Under the pieces are notes generated by a model. The model saw only the letters and a program-made list of their open reading frames with translations. It searched no databases and was not told the origin of the DNA. A stretch of 64,000 nucleotides of DNA from Rhizobiales bacterium Y(2018) (GTDB lineage Bacteria; Pseudomonadota; Alphaproteobacteria; Rhizobiales; Aestuariivirgaceae): positions 186,001-250,000 of the forward strand of contig SCPD01000004.1 in the NCBI GenBank assembly GCA_005502925.1. The letters run 5' to 3'. Below, piece after piece: positions 52,880-61,192 of the stretch (position 1 is the stretch's first letter; each line of letters opens with the position of its first letter). Position numbers and translations under genes: made by a program.

Positions 52880-54168
52880 GCCCCGCGAAAGCCGCATCGT
52901 TCATGGACCGCGAAACCCCGAGCTTCGGCGAGGCGCTGGCCGTGTGGGCCAAGATCGGCATCCTCTCCTTCGGCGGGCCTGCCGGCCAGATCGCCTTGAT
53001 GCATCGCGTGCTCGTCGATGAGAAGAAATGGATGGACGAGAAGCGCTATTTGGCGGCGCTCAATTTCTGCATGCTGCTGCCGGGGCCGGAAGCGATGCAG
53101 CTCGCGACCTATGCCGGCTGGTCGCTGCATGGCTGGCGCGGCGGTCTCGCCGCCGGCACGCTGTTCGTCCTGCCGGGCGCGCTTATTGTTCTCATCCTCT
53201 CGATGATCTATGCCGCCTTCGGCCAGGTGCCGGTGGTGGCTGCCCTGTTCTTCGGCATCAAGGCGGCAGTGCTGGCGATCGTCATCGAAGCGCTGCTGCG
53301 GGTGGCGAAGCGTGCCCTCAAGCATGTAAGCGACTGGTGGATCGCCGGCCTCGCCTTCCTGGCGCTTTATGTCTTCGCCATTTCCTTCCCGCTGATCATC
53401 CTGGCCGCGGCGCTTTTCGGCTTCTTCCGCGTGAACGCCGCGTCGATCTCGGAACAAGTGAGTTCGGCGCCGGTCCCCTGGCGCCAGACGGTCTCGACGC
53501 TGGTCCTCTGGCTCGCTTTGTGGCTCGTGCCGCTGGGCCTTATCATCGTGGGATTCGGCCCGGATCACGTCTTCGCGCAAACGGCTCTGTTCTTCTCCAA
53601 GCTCGCGGTCGTCACCTTCGGCGGCGCCTATGCGGTGCTGAGCTACATGGCGCAGCAGGCGGTCGAGAATTACGGCTGGCTCACGGCGCCGCAGATGATA
53701 GACGGGCTGGGCCTTGCCGAGACGACGCCCGGCCCTTTGATCCTGGTCACCGAATTCGTCGGCTACATGGCGGGCTACCGCTACGCCGGCGGCATGTGGG
53801 GCGGCATCGCCGCGGCGCTCATCACCTTGTGGATGACTTTCACGCCCTGCTTCCTGTGGATCATGGCGGGGGCGCCCTATATCGAGCGTCTGCAGAATAT
53901 GCCGCGCCTCTCGGGCGCGCTCGCCGCCGTCACCGCGGCGGTGGTCGGCGTCATCCTCAATCTGACCGTGTGGTTCGCGCTGCATGTGCTCTTCACCACG
54001 CTGACACGCACCCGATTCGGCCTGGTGCCCGAGTTTTCGAGTCTCGATCCCGCAGCGCTCGTCCTGTCGGTCGTGGCGGCCATCGCCCTCTTCGTCTTCC
54101 ATCAGGGAATCATCCGCACCCTGGTGCTCACCGCAGTGCTTGGTCTCATCTGGAAAGGCCTGTTATAG
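52852..54168 (+). CDS. chrA: Chromate efflux transporter, long-chain CHR family
   Basis: 438 aa with about ten membrane segments and two homologous CHR halves: 'FGEALAVWAKIGILSFGGPAGQIALMHR' (first) and 'ALFFSKLAVVTFGGAYAVLSYMAQQ' (second), each with the GGP/GGA motif. It exports chromate, driven by the proton gradient. TTG start at 52852 has GAGGAGA 7 nt upstream inside chrB; a GTG at 52876 overlapping the chrB stop is an alternative. It precedes the CsoR-family regulator by 39 nt. Confidence 0.92.
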   Translation: MADQQAEAVSPAKAASFMDRETPSFGEALAVWAKIGILSFGGPAGQIALMHRVLVDEKKWMDEKRYLAALNFCMLLPGPEAMQLATYAGWSLHGWRGGLAAGTLFVLPGALIVLILSMIYAAFGQVPVVAALFFGIKAAVLAIVIEALLRVAKRALKHVSDWWIAGLAFLALYVFAISFPLIILAAALFGFFRVNAASISEQVSSAPVPWRQTVSTLVLWLALWLVPLGLIIVGFGPDHVFAQTALFFSKLAVVTFGGAYAVLSYMAQQAVENYGWLTAPQMIDGLGLAETTPGPLILVTEFVGYMAGYRYAGGMWGGIAAALITLWMTFTPCFLWIMAGAPYIERLQNMPRLSGALAAVTAAVVGVILNLTVWFALHVLFTTLTRTRFGLVPEFSSLDPAALVLSVVAAIALFVFHQGIIRTLVLTAVLGLIWKGLL

Positions 54169-54207
54169 AGGAACTATCGCCAGACCGGCCGTGGAGACGA
54201 CGCGTTC

Positions 54208-54474
54208 ATGCCCAAGCACCAGCACAAATCGCATCCCGACATCGTCAAGCGCCTGCGCCGGGTCGAGGGCCAGATCCGCAGCATCGCGGCGATGATCGAA
54301 GACGGACGCAGCTGCCTCGACGTCGCCCAGCAGCTCGCCGCCGCCACCAGCGCGCTCACCGGCGCGAAGGACCATTTCATCCGTGACCATATCGACCACT
54401 GCCTGGTCACCGCCGCCGGCAGCACCGGCCGCACCCAACTCAACGAGCTGAAGACGATCACGAAGTTTTTGTGA
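54208..54474 (+). CDS. CsoR/RcnR/FrmR-family metal- or thiol-sensing repressor
   Basis: 88 aa, all-helical DUF156 family. Numbering falls exactly on the copper-sensor ligands of M. tuberculosis CsoR: C36 (GRSCLDV), H61 and C65 (HIDHC). His residues at 4, 6, 9 and 64 add features seen in the nickel/cobalt sensor RcnR, so the metal cannot be told. Arg/Lys-rich start 'DIVKRLRRVEGQIRSI' is the DNA-contact helix. It follows chrA by 39 nt, likely co-transcribed, and an RcnR-like operator lies at the next gene's promoter (54684-54707). Confidence 0.88.
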   Translation: MPKHQHKSHPDIVKRLRRVEGQIRSIAAMIEDGRSCLDVAQQLAAATSALTGAKDHFIRDHIDHCLVTAAGSTGRTQLNELKTITKFL

Positions 54475-54483
54475 TGGGAGCCT

Positions 54484-54670
54484 CCTCCCTCCATCGCGCG
54501 AAGCGCGGGGAGGGTGTCCGCCCATAGGGCGGACGGGTGGGGTCTCTCCGCCTACACGTGTTCAAAAGCTGCACGCGCATTGCCTGACGGATCTCTCATG
54601 TTGAGAGACCCCACCCGTCGCGCGTACCGCGCGCCACCCTCCCCGCCTTCGGCGGTTGAGGGAGAGGCAC
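54484..54670. repeat. Inverted pair of REP-like double hairpins
   Basis: Two arms of about 65 bases in opposite orientation (54484-54548 and 54603-54670) around a 54-base spacer. The shared parts are GAGAGACCCCACCCG and CACCCTCC (and their complements), while the hairpins between them differ: TCCGCCC-ATA-GGGCGGA on the left, CGCGCG-TAC-CGCGCG on the right. Conserved flanks with covarying hairpins suggest a mobile or gene-conversion-prone element of REPIN type. It separates the regulator from the MFS gene. Confidence 0.75.
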
Positions 54671-54676
54671 AGTCGC

Positions 54677-54707
54677 TTGCCAGCATACTATACTGGGGGA
54701 TAGTATG
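54677..54707 (+). promoter_or_regulatory. Promoter with RcnR/CsoR-type operator ahead of the MFS gene
   Basis: TTGCCA (54677-54682), 18 bp, TAGTAT (54701-54706). Between and over them lies CATACTA (54684-54690), TACTGGGGGA, TAGTATG (54701-54707). The core TACTGGGGGATAGTA differs from the known RcnR site TACT-G6-N-AGTA at one G. Repressor binding would cover the -10. The predicted start site (about 54713) is only about 3 nt before the ATG. Confidence 0.75.
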
Positions 54708-54715
54708 AATCTCCC

Positions 54716-56032
54716 ATGCTCGAAATCCTTAAGCACCGCACCTATCGCCATCTCTTCCTGGCCCAGCTGATCGCCCTCATCGGCACCGGCCTCGCGACGG
54801 TGGCGCTGGGCCTTCTCGCTTACGAACTGGCGGGTGCCGATGCGGGCTCCGTGCTGGGCACCGCGCTCGCCATCAAGATGATCGCTTTCGTCGCGATCGC
54901 GCCGGTCGCCGCCGCCTTCGCCGAAAAGGTGCCGCGCCGGGCCATGCTGATCTCGCTCGATCTGGTGCGCGCCGGCGTCGCCGTTCTCCTGCCCTTCGTC
55001 ACCCAGGTCTGGCAGGTCTATGTGCTGATCTTCGTCCTGCAGGCGGCGTCCGCCGGCTTCACCCCGGCCTTCCAGGCGACCATCCCCGATGTCCTGCCGG
55101 ACGAAAAGCAATATACGCGCGCTCTGTCCCTATCCCGGCTCGCTTACGATCTCGAAAGCGCGCTGAGCCCGATGCTGGCCGCCGCCCTCCTCACCGTGAT
55201 CAGCTTTCACAGCCTGTTCGCCGGCACGGTCTTCGGTTTCCTCGCTTCCGCCGCCCTCGTTCTAACCGTCACGCTGCCGAGCCCCAAGCCCAGCGCGGCG
55301 CGCGGTATCTATGAGCGCACCACGCGCGGCTTGCGCATCTATCTGGCGACGCCGCGCCTGCGCGGCCTGCTCGCCCTCAATCTCGCCATTGCCGCGGCAA
55401 GTGCCATGGTGATCGTCAACACGGTCGTGCTGGTGCAGGCGGCCTTCGGCCTCGGCCAGAGCGAGACCGCTCTCGCGCTCACTGCCTATGGCGCGGGCTC
55501 GATGACGGCGGCCCTCGGCCTGCCGCGCCTCCTCGACAAATTCTCCGACCGCCAGGCCATGCTCGCTGGAACCACCATCCTGGTGGCAGGCCTGCTGCTC
55601 GGCGCGGCCGTCATGAGCTATGTTGTCCTTCTCGTCTTGTGGTTCGCGCTCGGCCTCGGCTATTCCCTCGCCATGACACCGGCGGGCCGCCTCTTACGCC
55701 GGTCGTCGCAACCCGAGGACCGCCCTGCTTTGTTCGCCGCTCAATTCGCTCTGTCGCATGCCTGCTGGCTCATCACCTATCCGCTGTCCGGCTGGCTCGG
55801 CGCGGAAATGGGCCTCGTCCCCACCTTCATCGTTCTCGGCGCGATCGGCGCTGTCGCGGTGATCATCGCCAGCCGGGTATGGCCGGCGGATGATCCTGAC
55901 GAGATCGAGCATATCCATGCGACGCTGGAACCTGACCACCCGCATCTGGCGGGTGGGGACAAACGCCACCGCCATTCCTTCGTGATCGACAGCCATCACC
56001 CGGAATGGCCGAGCGCGCCGGCGCTACGCTGA
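54716..56032 (+). CDS. MFS exporter with histidine-rich cytosolic tail, probable metal efflux
   Basis: 438 aa with about 12 membrane helices and the MFS loop 'EKVPRRAMLISLDLVRAG' between helices 2 and 3. The last 45 residues are hydrophilic and carry ten His ('EIEHIHATLEPDHPHLAG', 'KRHRHSFVIDSHHPEW'). His-rich tails occur in nickel exporters of the NreB type. Together with the RcnR-like operator and the regulator gene upstream, this suggests efflux of nickel, cobalt or copper. The ATG is nearly at the predicted transcription start and has no ribosome site. Confidence 0.8.
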   Translation: MLEILKHRTYRHLFLAQLIALIGTGLATVALGLLAYELAGADAGSVLGTALAIKMIAFVAIAPVAAAFAEKVPRRAMLISLDLVRAGVAVLLPFVTQVWQVYVLIFVLQAASAGFTPAFQATIPDVLPDEKQYTRALSLSRLAYDLESALSPMLAAALLTVISFHSLFAGTVFGFLASAALVLTVTLPSPKPSAARGIYERTTRGLRIYLATPRLRGLLALNLAIAAASAMVIVNTVVLVQAAFGLGQSETALALTAYGAGSMTAALGLPRLLDKFSDRQAMLAGTTILVAGLLLGAAVMSYVVLLVLWFALGLGYSLAMTPAGRLLRRSSQPEDRPALFAAQFALSHACWLITYPLSGWLGAEMGLVPTFIVLGAIGAVAVIIASRVWPADDPDEIEHIHATLEPDHPHLAGGDKRHRHSFVIDSHHPEWPSAPALR

Positions 56033-56076
56033 GCGAAGGCCGATCCCGCCGTCTATGACCGGGGCTCACCAGATAA

Positions 56077-56137
56077 GTTAGATTACTAACATAATTTCCG
56101 CGAGGCGATTGACACGATGTTAGAAGAATAACATAGT
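56077..56137 (+). promoter_or_regulatory. Promoter with two matching operators ahead of the dipeptide-type ABC operon
   Basis: TTGACA (56109-56114), 17 bp, CATAGT (56132-56137). Two 14-bp palindromes GTTAG-ATTA-CTAAC (56077-56090) and GTTAG-AAGA-ATAAC (56119-56132) have centres exactly 42 bp apart, four helical turns. One covers the spacer and the -10, the other lies upstream, which suits looping by a dimeric or tetrameric repressor, probably the RpiR-type regulator at 61193. Confidence 0.7.
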
Positions 56138-56188
56138 GGCCGCGCATAAGGGGCATGGAGCCCCAGAAAATAAACATCGAGGAACGCC

Positions 56189-57709
56189 ATGTTCATCCCG
56201 AAAAGCCTGTTCACCGGCGCGGTCCTGCTCGGCCTCACCGGCGCCCTCTCTTTGAGTGCTTCCGCCGAGGCGATCCGGATCGTCTCGCCCTATCCGACCA
56301 CCACCCTCGATCCGATGCGGTCGGCCGGTGCCGGCAATATCGAGACCTACGGGCTTCTCTATTCGCGCCTCCTGCGCCGCAACACCGAGACGGGCGCGCT
56401 CGAAGCGGGCCTCGCCGAGAGCTGGGAGGCCTCAGCGGATGGTCTCACCTACACATTCAAGCTGCGCGACGCGAAATTCTCCGACGGCTCGGCCATCACC
56501 GCCGATGACGTCGCCTTCAGCCTGGAACGCGTGCGCACCGACAAGCGCTCGGCCTATCCGGGTCCGCTCGGCGCCGTCGAAAGCGTCACCGCGTCGGATG
56601 CCAGGACCGTGGTGGTAAAACTGAAATCGCCCTTCGCGCCCTTCCTCGGCAATGTCGAGATCTGGAACATGGGCATTGTCTCGAAGAAGGATGTCGAGGC
56701 GCGCGGCGAAGAGAAGGCCTTCACCGAGAAGCCGCTGACTTCGGGCGCCTATGTGGTCAAGGAATGGCGCGCCAATGAGGCCCTCACCCTCGATCCCAAT
56801 CCGAATTACTGGCGCACCGGATATCCCAAGAGCCCCGACAGCGTGGTGCTGCAGGAAGTCGCCGCCGCCGATGCGCGCATCTCGATGCTGAAGGCGGGCG
56901 AGACGGATGCGGTGCGCTCGGTGCCCTGGTCGCAGGTCGCGACCATGAAGGCTGAAGAGAATATCGATATGCGTCTCGAGCCGTCGACGACCATCTGGAT
57001 CACACTCCTCAATCACCGCCGTGAGCCCTTCTCCAACGCCAAGGCGCGCCTCGCCGCAGCACAAGCGATCGATAACAAGATGCTGACCCAGGCGGTGACG
57101 CAGGGCTTCGCCACCGCCGCCAATACGACGCTGCCGGGTGCTGTCGACTTCCACGACAAGTCCTATCCAGGCATCGCCTATGATCCCGCCAAGGCCAAGG
57201 CGCTGCTCGAGGAATCGGGCATGGTCGGCAAGGAAGTGAAGATCCTGGTGGCCGCCGATCCGGCGCAGCAGCAGATGGCGTTGCTGCTCCAGGCGCAGTG
57301 GCAGGCGATCGGCCTCAAGCCCAAGATCGAAACGGTAGATGGCGGCGCCTGGTGGGAGGCGATCCCCAAGGGCGAATATGACGCCACCCCCAATTGGTGG
57401 TTCAACGAGACGCCCGATCCCGATCTCGCGGTGCGCTGGGCGGTCTGCGGCTCCTGCGGCTCGCATTCCTATTACACCTATTACGAGAACAAGAAGGTGG
57501 ACGAGCTGGTCGATGCCGGAACACGCGAGATGGACCCCGGCAAACGCGCCGAGATCTACAAGGAGATCCAGGCGATCTCGACCGGAGAAGTGGCACAGAT
57601 CCCGCTCTTCTACGCGCCCAACACGGTTGCCTACAGCAAGAAGCTGAAAGGCCTCAAGCTGACGCCGTCGCTGCAATGGACGCTGGAAGAAGCAACGATC
57701 GAGAAGTGA
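56189..57709 (+). CDS. Dipeptide/oligopeptide-type ABC substrate-binding protein
   Basis: 506 aa, family 5. Sec signal peptide (about 1-27, SASAEA). Family parts: 'LDPMRSAGAGNIETYGLLYSRL', 'YTFKLRDAKFSDGSAITADDVAFSLERV' (the SBP_bac_5 signature area, residues about 90-117). It carries a C-G-S-C pair near residue 422 ('VCGSCGSHSYYTYY') that may form a disulphide. ATG with GAGGAA 6 nt upstream. First gene of SBP-permease-permease-fused ATPase-RpiR regulator. The ligand could be a peptide, muropeptide, glutathione-like compound or an aminosugar. Confidence 0.9.
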   Translation: MFIPKSLFTGAVLLGLTGALSLSASAEAIRIVSPYPTTTLDPMRSAGAGNIETYGLLYSRLLRRNTETGALEAGLAESWEASADGLTYTFKLRDAKFSDGSAITADDVAFSLERVRTDKRSAYPGPLGAVESVTASDARTVVVKLKSPFAPFLGNVEIWNMGIVSKKDVEARGEEKAFTEKPLTSGAYVVKEWRANEALTLDPNPNYWRTGYPKSPDSVVLQEVAAADARISMLKAGETDAVRSVPWSQVATMKAEENIDMRLEPSTTIWITLLNHRREPFSNAKARLAAAQAIDNKMLTQAVTQGFATAANTTLPGAVDFHDKSYPGIAYDPAKAKALLEESGMVGKEVKILVAADPAQQQMALLLQAQWQAIGLKPKIETVDGGAWWEAIPKGEYDATPNWWFNETPDPDLAVRWAVCGSCGSHSYYTYYENKKVDELVDAGTREMDPGKRAEIYKEIQAISTGEVAQIPLFYAPNTVAYSKKLKGLKLTPSLQWTLEEATIEK

Positions 57710-57723
57710 TAGCTTCTACGACG

Positions 57724-57755
57724 TTTCCCTTCTCCCGCTTGCGAGAGAAGGGAAA
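57724..57755 (+). terminator. Intra-operon hairpin between binding protein and permease genes
   Basis: TTTCCCTTCTC (57724-57734) pairs perfectly over 11 bp with GAGAAGGGAAA (57745-57755). It lies 14 nt after the binding-protein stop. Such hairpins usually protect the upstream mRNA or partly stop transcription, giving more binding protein than permease. It might also belong to the REP-like families in this window, though the sequence differs. Confidence 0.6.
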
Positions 57756-57799
57756 TTGCTCGGGAGAGGGACTCGATCAGCAATCTACATGGATCTCCC

Positions 57800-58738
57800 T
57801 TGTCACATCTCCGTTCCATCCTGAACCGCCTGCTGCAGCTGATCCCGGTGCTCATCGGCATCAGCGTCATCTCGTTCCTGCTCTTGCGGCTGGCGCCGGG
57901 CGATCCGGTGCGGCTTCTCGTCGGCGACCGGGCGAGCCCCGAGACGATCGCGGCGGTGCGCCAGCAATATGGGCTCGATCTGCCGCTGCCGCTGCAATTC
58001 CTGCGTTATGTCTCCAATGTGCTGCAGGGCGATCTCGGCCTCTCCTTGCGTTTCCAGCGCCCGGTCGCCGAACTCATCGGCCAGTTCATGGGCCCGACCT
58101 TGTTTCTCGCCGGCTATGTCGTCGTCCTCACTGTGCCGCCAACCCTGCTGCTGGCGGTCGCCGCCGCCAAACGTCCCGGCGGCTTCATCGATCAACTGAT
58201 CCGCTTCCTCGGTATCATGGGCCTCAGCATACCGGTCTTCTGGCTCGGCATCATGATGGCGCGTTTCTTCGGCGCCGAGCTCGGCTGGTTCCCGGTGTCG
58301 GGCTACGGCCAGACCTTCACCGCGCATTTGCATCATCTGTTTCTGCCGGCGGTCTCGATTTCGATCTGGCTCATCCCGGTGCTGACCCAGAGCCTGCGCC
58401 AGGCCCTCATCGAAAGATCGGCCGCCGACTTCATCACCGCGGCGCGCGCCCAAGGGGCGAGCGAGCGTGAGATCTTCTGGCGCCATATGCTGCCCAACGC
58501 CATCCTGCCGACCTTCAATCTCCTGGGCGTGATGGTCGCCCTCATCATCGGCAGCACCGTGATCGTCGAGTCGGTCTATGCGGTGCCGGGGCTCGGGCGG
58601 CTGCTCATCGCCGCCTTGATGGGGCGTGATTATTATGTCGTGCAAGGCCTCACCCTCGTCTTTGCGCTGGTTACCGTCGCCATCACTCTCATCATCGACA
58701 TCATCTCGACCTTCATCGATCCCAGGGTGGAGCTGTGA
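57800..58738 (+). CDS. Dipeptide-type ABC permease (DppB family)
   Basis: 312 aa with six predicted helices. 'LRLAPGDPVRLLVG' (about 30-43) and 'FITAARAQGASEREIFWRHMLPNAI' (the EAA loop, about 213-237) mark DppB/GsiC-type permeases. TTG start at 57800 (MSHLRSIL); the ATG at 57789 is out of frame. It overlaps the next permease by GTGA. Confidence 0.88.
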   Translation: MSHLRSILNRLLQLIPVLIGISVISFLLLRLAPGDPVRLLVGDRASPETIAAVRQQYGLDLPLPLQFLRYVSNVLQGDLGLSLRFQRPVAELIGQFMGPTLFLAGYVVVLTVPPTLLLAVAAAKRPGGFIDQLIRFLGIMGLSIPVFWLGIMMARFFGAELGWFPVSGYGQTFTAHLHHLFLPAVSISIWLIPVLTQSLRQALIERSAADFITAARAQGASEREIFWRHMLPNAILPTFNLLGVMVALIIGSTVIVESVYAVPGLGRLLIAALMGRDYYVVQGLTLVFALVTVAITLIIDIISTFIDPRVEL

Positions 58739-59586
58739 CGGCGGCGGAAAATCATATGGCCGCGCCCGAACGGCGGAACTGGCGCCTCGCCGGCAGCGGC
58801 CTGGCCGCCCTCCTCATCCTGGGCGGCTGGATCTTCGCCGCGCTCTTCGCGCCCTGGGTCGCTCCCTATGATCCCGACGCCATCGGCATGATGACCATGC
58901 TGGGCGCCCCCAGCGCCAGCCATTGGTTCGGCACCGACCAGGTCGGCCGCGACATCCTCTCGCGGGTGATTCACGGTGCCCGCGTCGATCTCCTGATGTG
59001 CGTGCTGGGCGTTTTGCCGCCCCTCATCATCGGCACCACGGTCGGCCTGCTGTCGGGCTACTTCCGCGGCCTCACCGATGCAGTCTTCATGCGTGTCTAC
59101 GATATCACCGTCGCTTTCCCCTTCTTCGTCCTGGTGCTCGCCATTGTCGGCCTCCTGGGGCCAGGCCTCACCAATTACTTCATCGCCCTCGCCATTGTCG
59201 GCTGGGTCACCTATGCGCGGCTGGTGCGCGCCGAAGTGCTGGTGCTGCGGGAGAGCGAATATGTGCTCGCGGCACAAGTGCTGGGCTTCTCCAACCGGGT
59301 CATCCTGCTCAACCATGTGCTGCCCAATGCGCTATCGCCCGTCATCACCTATGCGGTGAGCGACGCGGTGCTGGTCATGCTGGCGGGCGCCAGCCTCGGC
59401 TTCCTCGGCATGGGCGCGCAGCCACCGACCGCCGAATGGGGTGTGATGATCGCCGACGGCCAGTCCTTCATCGACCAGGCCTGGTGGATCTGCTTCTTCC
59501 CCGGCATCGCGGCGATCTCCTTGGGTCTGGGCCTCGCTTTTCTCGGTGACGCACTGGCGCAATTGCGCCGGCCGGTGAGGAGCTGA
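58735..59586 (+). CDS. Dipeptide-type ABC permease (DppC family)
   Basis: 283 aa: N-terminal cytosolic part, five to six helices, and the family's 'HWFGTDQVGRDILSRVIHGARVDLL' (about 62-86) plus EAA loop 'YVLAAQVLGFSNRVILLNHVLPNA' (about 178-202). GTG start overlaps the DppB-type stop; ATG 58756 is possible. It pairs with the preceding permease. Confidence 0.88.
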   Translation: MTAAENHMAAPERRNWRLAGSGLAALLILGGWIFAALFAPWVAPYDPDAIGMMTMLGAPSASHWFGTDQVGRDILSRVIHGARVDLLMCVLGVLPPLIIGTTVGLLSGYFRGLTDAVFMRVYDITVAFPFFVLVLAIVGLLGPGLTNYFIALAIVGWVTYARLVRAEVLVLRESEYVLAAQVLGFSNRVILLNHVLPNALSPVITYAVSDAVLVMLAGASLGFLGMGAQPPTAEWGVMIADGQSFIDQAWWICFFPGIAAISLGLGLAFLGDALAQLRRPVRS

Positions 59587-59588
59587 CC

Positions 59589-61190
59589 ATGGCGAGATTG
59601 CTCGAGGTCAAGGATCTCACCGTGCGCTTCGGCGTGACGACCGCGGTGCGCAACGTTTCGCTCCATCTCGATCAGGGCGAGGTGCTCGGCATCGTCGGGG
59701 AATCGGGTTCCGGCAAGTCGGTGACCTGCCGCGCCTTCATGCGCCTCCTCCCGTCCTCCGCCACCGCCACCGGCGAGGTGATGTTCGACGGCCAGTCGAT
59801 CTCGGCCATGAGTGCCAAGGATCTGCGCCGGATCCGTGGCCGCGATATCGGCATGATCTTCCAGAATCCGGCCTCGCATCTCGATCCGTTGCTGCGCATT
59901 GGCGCGCAGATCGCCGAACCGATCCGCCGGCATCTGGCGACCGGCCAGGCGGCCGCCCACGCCCAGGCGGTGGACCTGCTGCGCCAGGTCGGCATCGCCG
60001 ATCCGGCACAACGGGCCCAGGCCTACCCACACGAATTCTCCGGCGGCATGAAGCAGCGCGCCATGATCGCGACTGCCATCGGTTGCGGCCCGAAGCTCCT
60101 CATTGCCGATGAGCCCACCACCGCGCTCGACGTCACCGTCCAGGCGCGCATCCTCGACTTGCTGCGCCAACTCAATCAGAACAAGGGTCTCTCGATCGTG
60201 CTGATTTCGCATGATCTGGGCGTGATCGCGCAGAATTGCAGCCGCATCATCGTGATGCGCCAGGGCGAGATCGTCGAGCAGGGTCCGACCCGTGAGATCA
60301 TCGAGGCGCCGAAGCATCCCTATACGCGGCTGCTCCTCGAGTCACAGCCATCCCGCAACAAGGCAAGCAATCCACCCGCCTCTTCCGGTACCACACAGCC
60401 TCTGCTCGCGGTGAAGGACCTGACCGTCACCTTCCCGAAGCGGCGTGATCTGGTGAGCCGATTCACGGGCAAAGATGCCGAGCCTTTCCGGGCCCTCGAC
60501 CGAGTAAGCCTCACGGTCGAGGCGGGCGAGACGGTTGGCATCGTCGGTGAATCGGGATCGGGCAAGAGCACGCTGGCGCGCGCCATTGTCCGGCTCGTCG
60601 CCCCCTCTGCCGGCGAGATCGTGTTCGACGGCAAGCCGGCTTCCGCCGATGGCGCCTTCCGCCGCGCCGTACAGATGGTGTTCCAGAACCCTTACGACTC
60701 GCTCAATCCGCGCCTCAAGGTGAAGGAAGCGATCGCTGAGCCGATCCGGCGTCACCGCCTGGCGGACGGTGCGGAGATCGCGCGGCGCGTCGACGACCTC
60801 GCCGACAAGGTCGAATTGCCCAGCGCTTTGCTCGAACGTTATCCGAGCCAGCTGTCGGGCGGCCAATGCCAGCGCGTCGGCCTCGCCCGGGCCCTTGCCG
60901 TCGAGCCGCGTTTTCTCATCGCCGATGAGATCACCTCGGCGCTCGACGTCACGACCCAGGCGCAGATCCTGAAGCTGCTCGACCGTCTGCGCCGCGAGCG
61001 TGGCCTCACCATGCTTTATGTCTCGCATGATCTCTCGGTGGTGAGCACTTTCTGCCAGCGCGTCTATGTGTTCAAGGCGGGACGAATCGTGGAAGAAGGA
61101 CCGGCGGCCAAAGTGATGCGCGAACCTGCCGATGCCTATACGAGAGAGCTCGTGCGATCCATTCCGCGGCTCGATGCGATAGAGGCCTGA
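59589..61190 (+). CDS. Fused double ATPase of a dipeptide-type ABC transporter (DppD-DppF)
   Basis: 533 aa with two complete ATP-binding domains in one chain. First: Walker [12 protein letters not shown] (about 37), signature [12 protein letters not shown], Walker [13 protein letters not shown]. Second: Walker [13 protein letters not shown] (about 318), signature [15 protein letters not shown], Walker [13 protein letters not shown]. The oligopeptide C-terminal extension (OPT_OppDF) of the first domain ends near residue 250. GsiA/YejF have the same arrangement. The second signature has Cys in GGQCQRV, a mild change. Confidence 0.92.
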   Translation: MARLLEVKDLTVRFGVTTAVRNVSLHLDQGEVLGIVGESGSGKSVTCRAFMRLLPSSATATGEVMFDGQSISAMSAKDLRRIRGRDIGMIFQNPASHLDPLLRIGAQIAEPIRRHLATGQAAAHAQAVDLLRQVGIADPAQRAQAYPHEFSGGMKQRAMIATAIGCGPKLLIADEPTTALDVTVQARILDLLRQLNQNKGLSIVLISHDLGVIAQNCSRIIVMRQGEIVEQGPTREIIEAPKHPYTRLLLESQPSRNKASNPPASSGTTQPLLAVKDLTVTFPKRRDLVSRFTGKDAEPFRALDRVSLTVEAGETVGIVGESGSGKSTLARAIVRLVAPSAGEIVFDGKPASADGAFRRAVQMVFQNPYDSLNPRLKVKEAIAEPIRRHRLADGAEIARRVDDLADKVELPSALLERYPSQLSGGQCQRVGLARALAVEPRFLIADEITSALDVTTQAQILKLLDRLRRERGLTMLYVSHDLSVVSTFCQRVYVFKAGRIVEEGPAAKVMREPADAYTRELVRSIPRLDAIEA

Positions 61191-61192
61191 CC

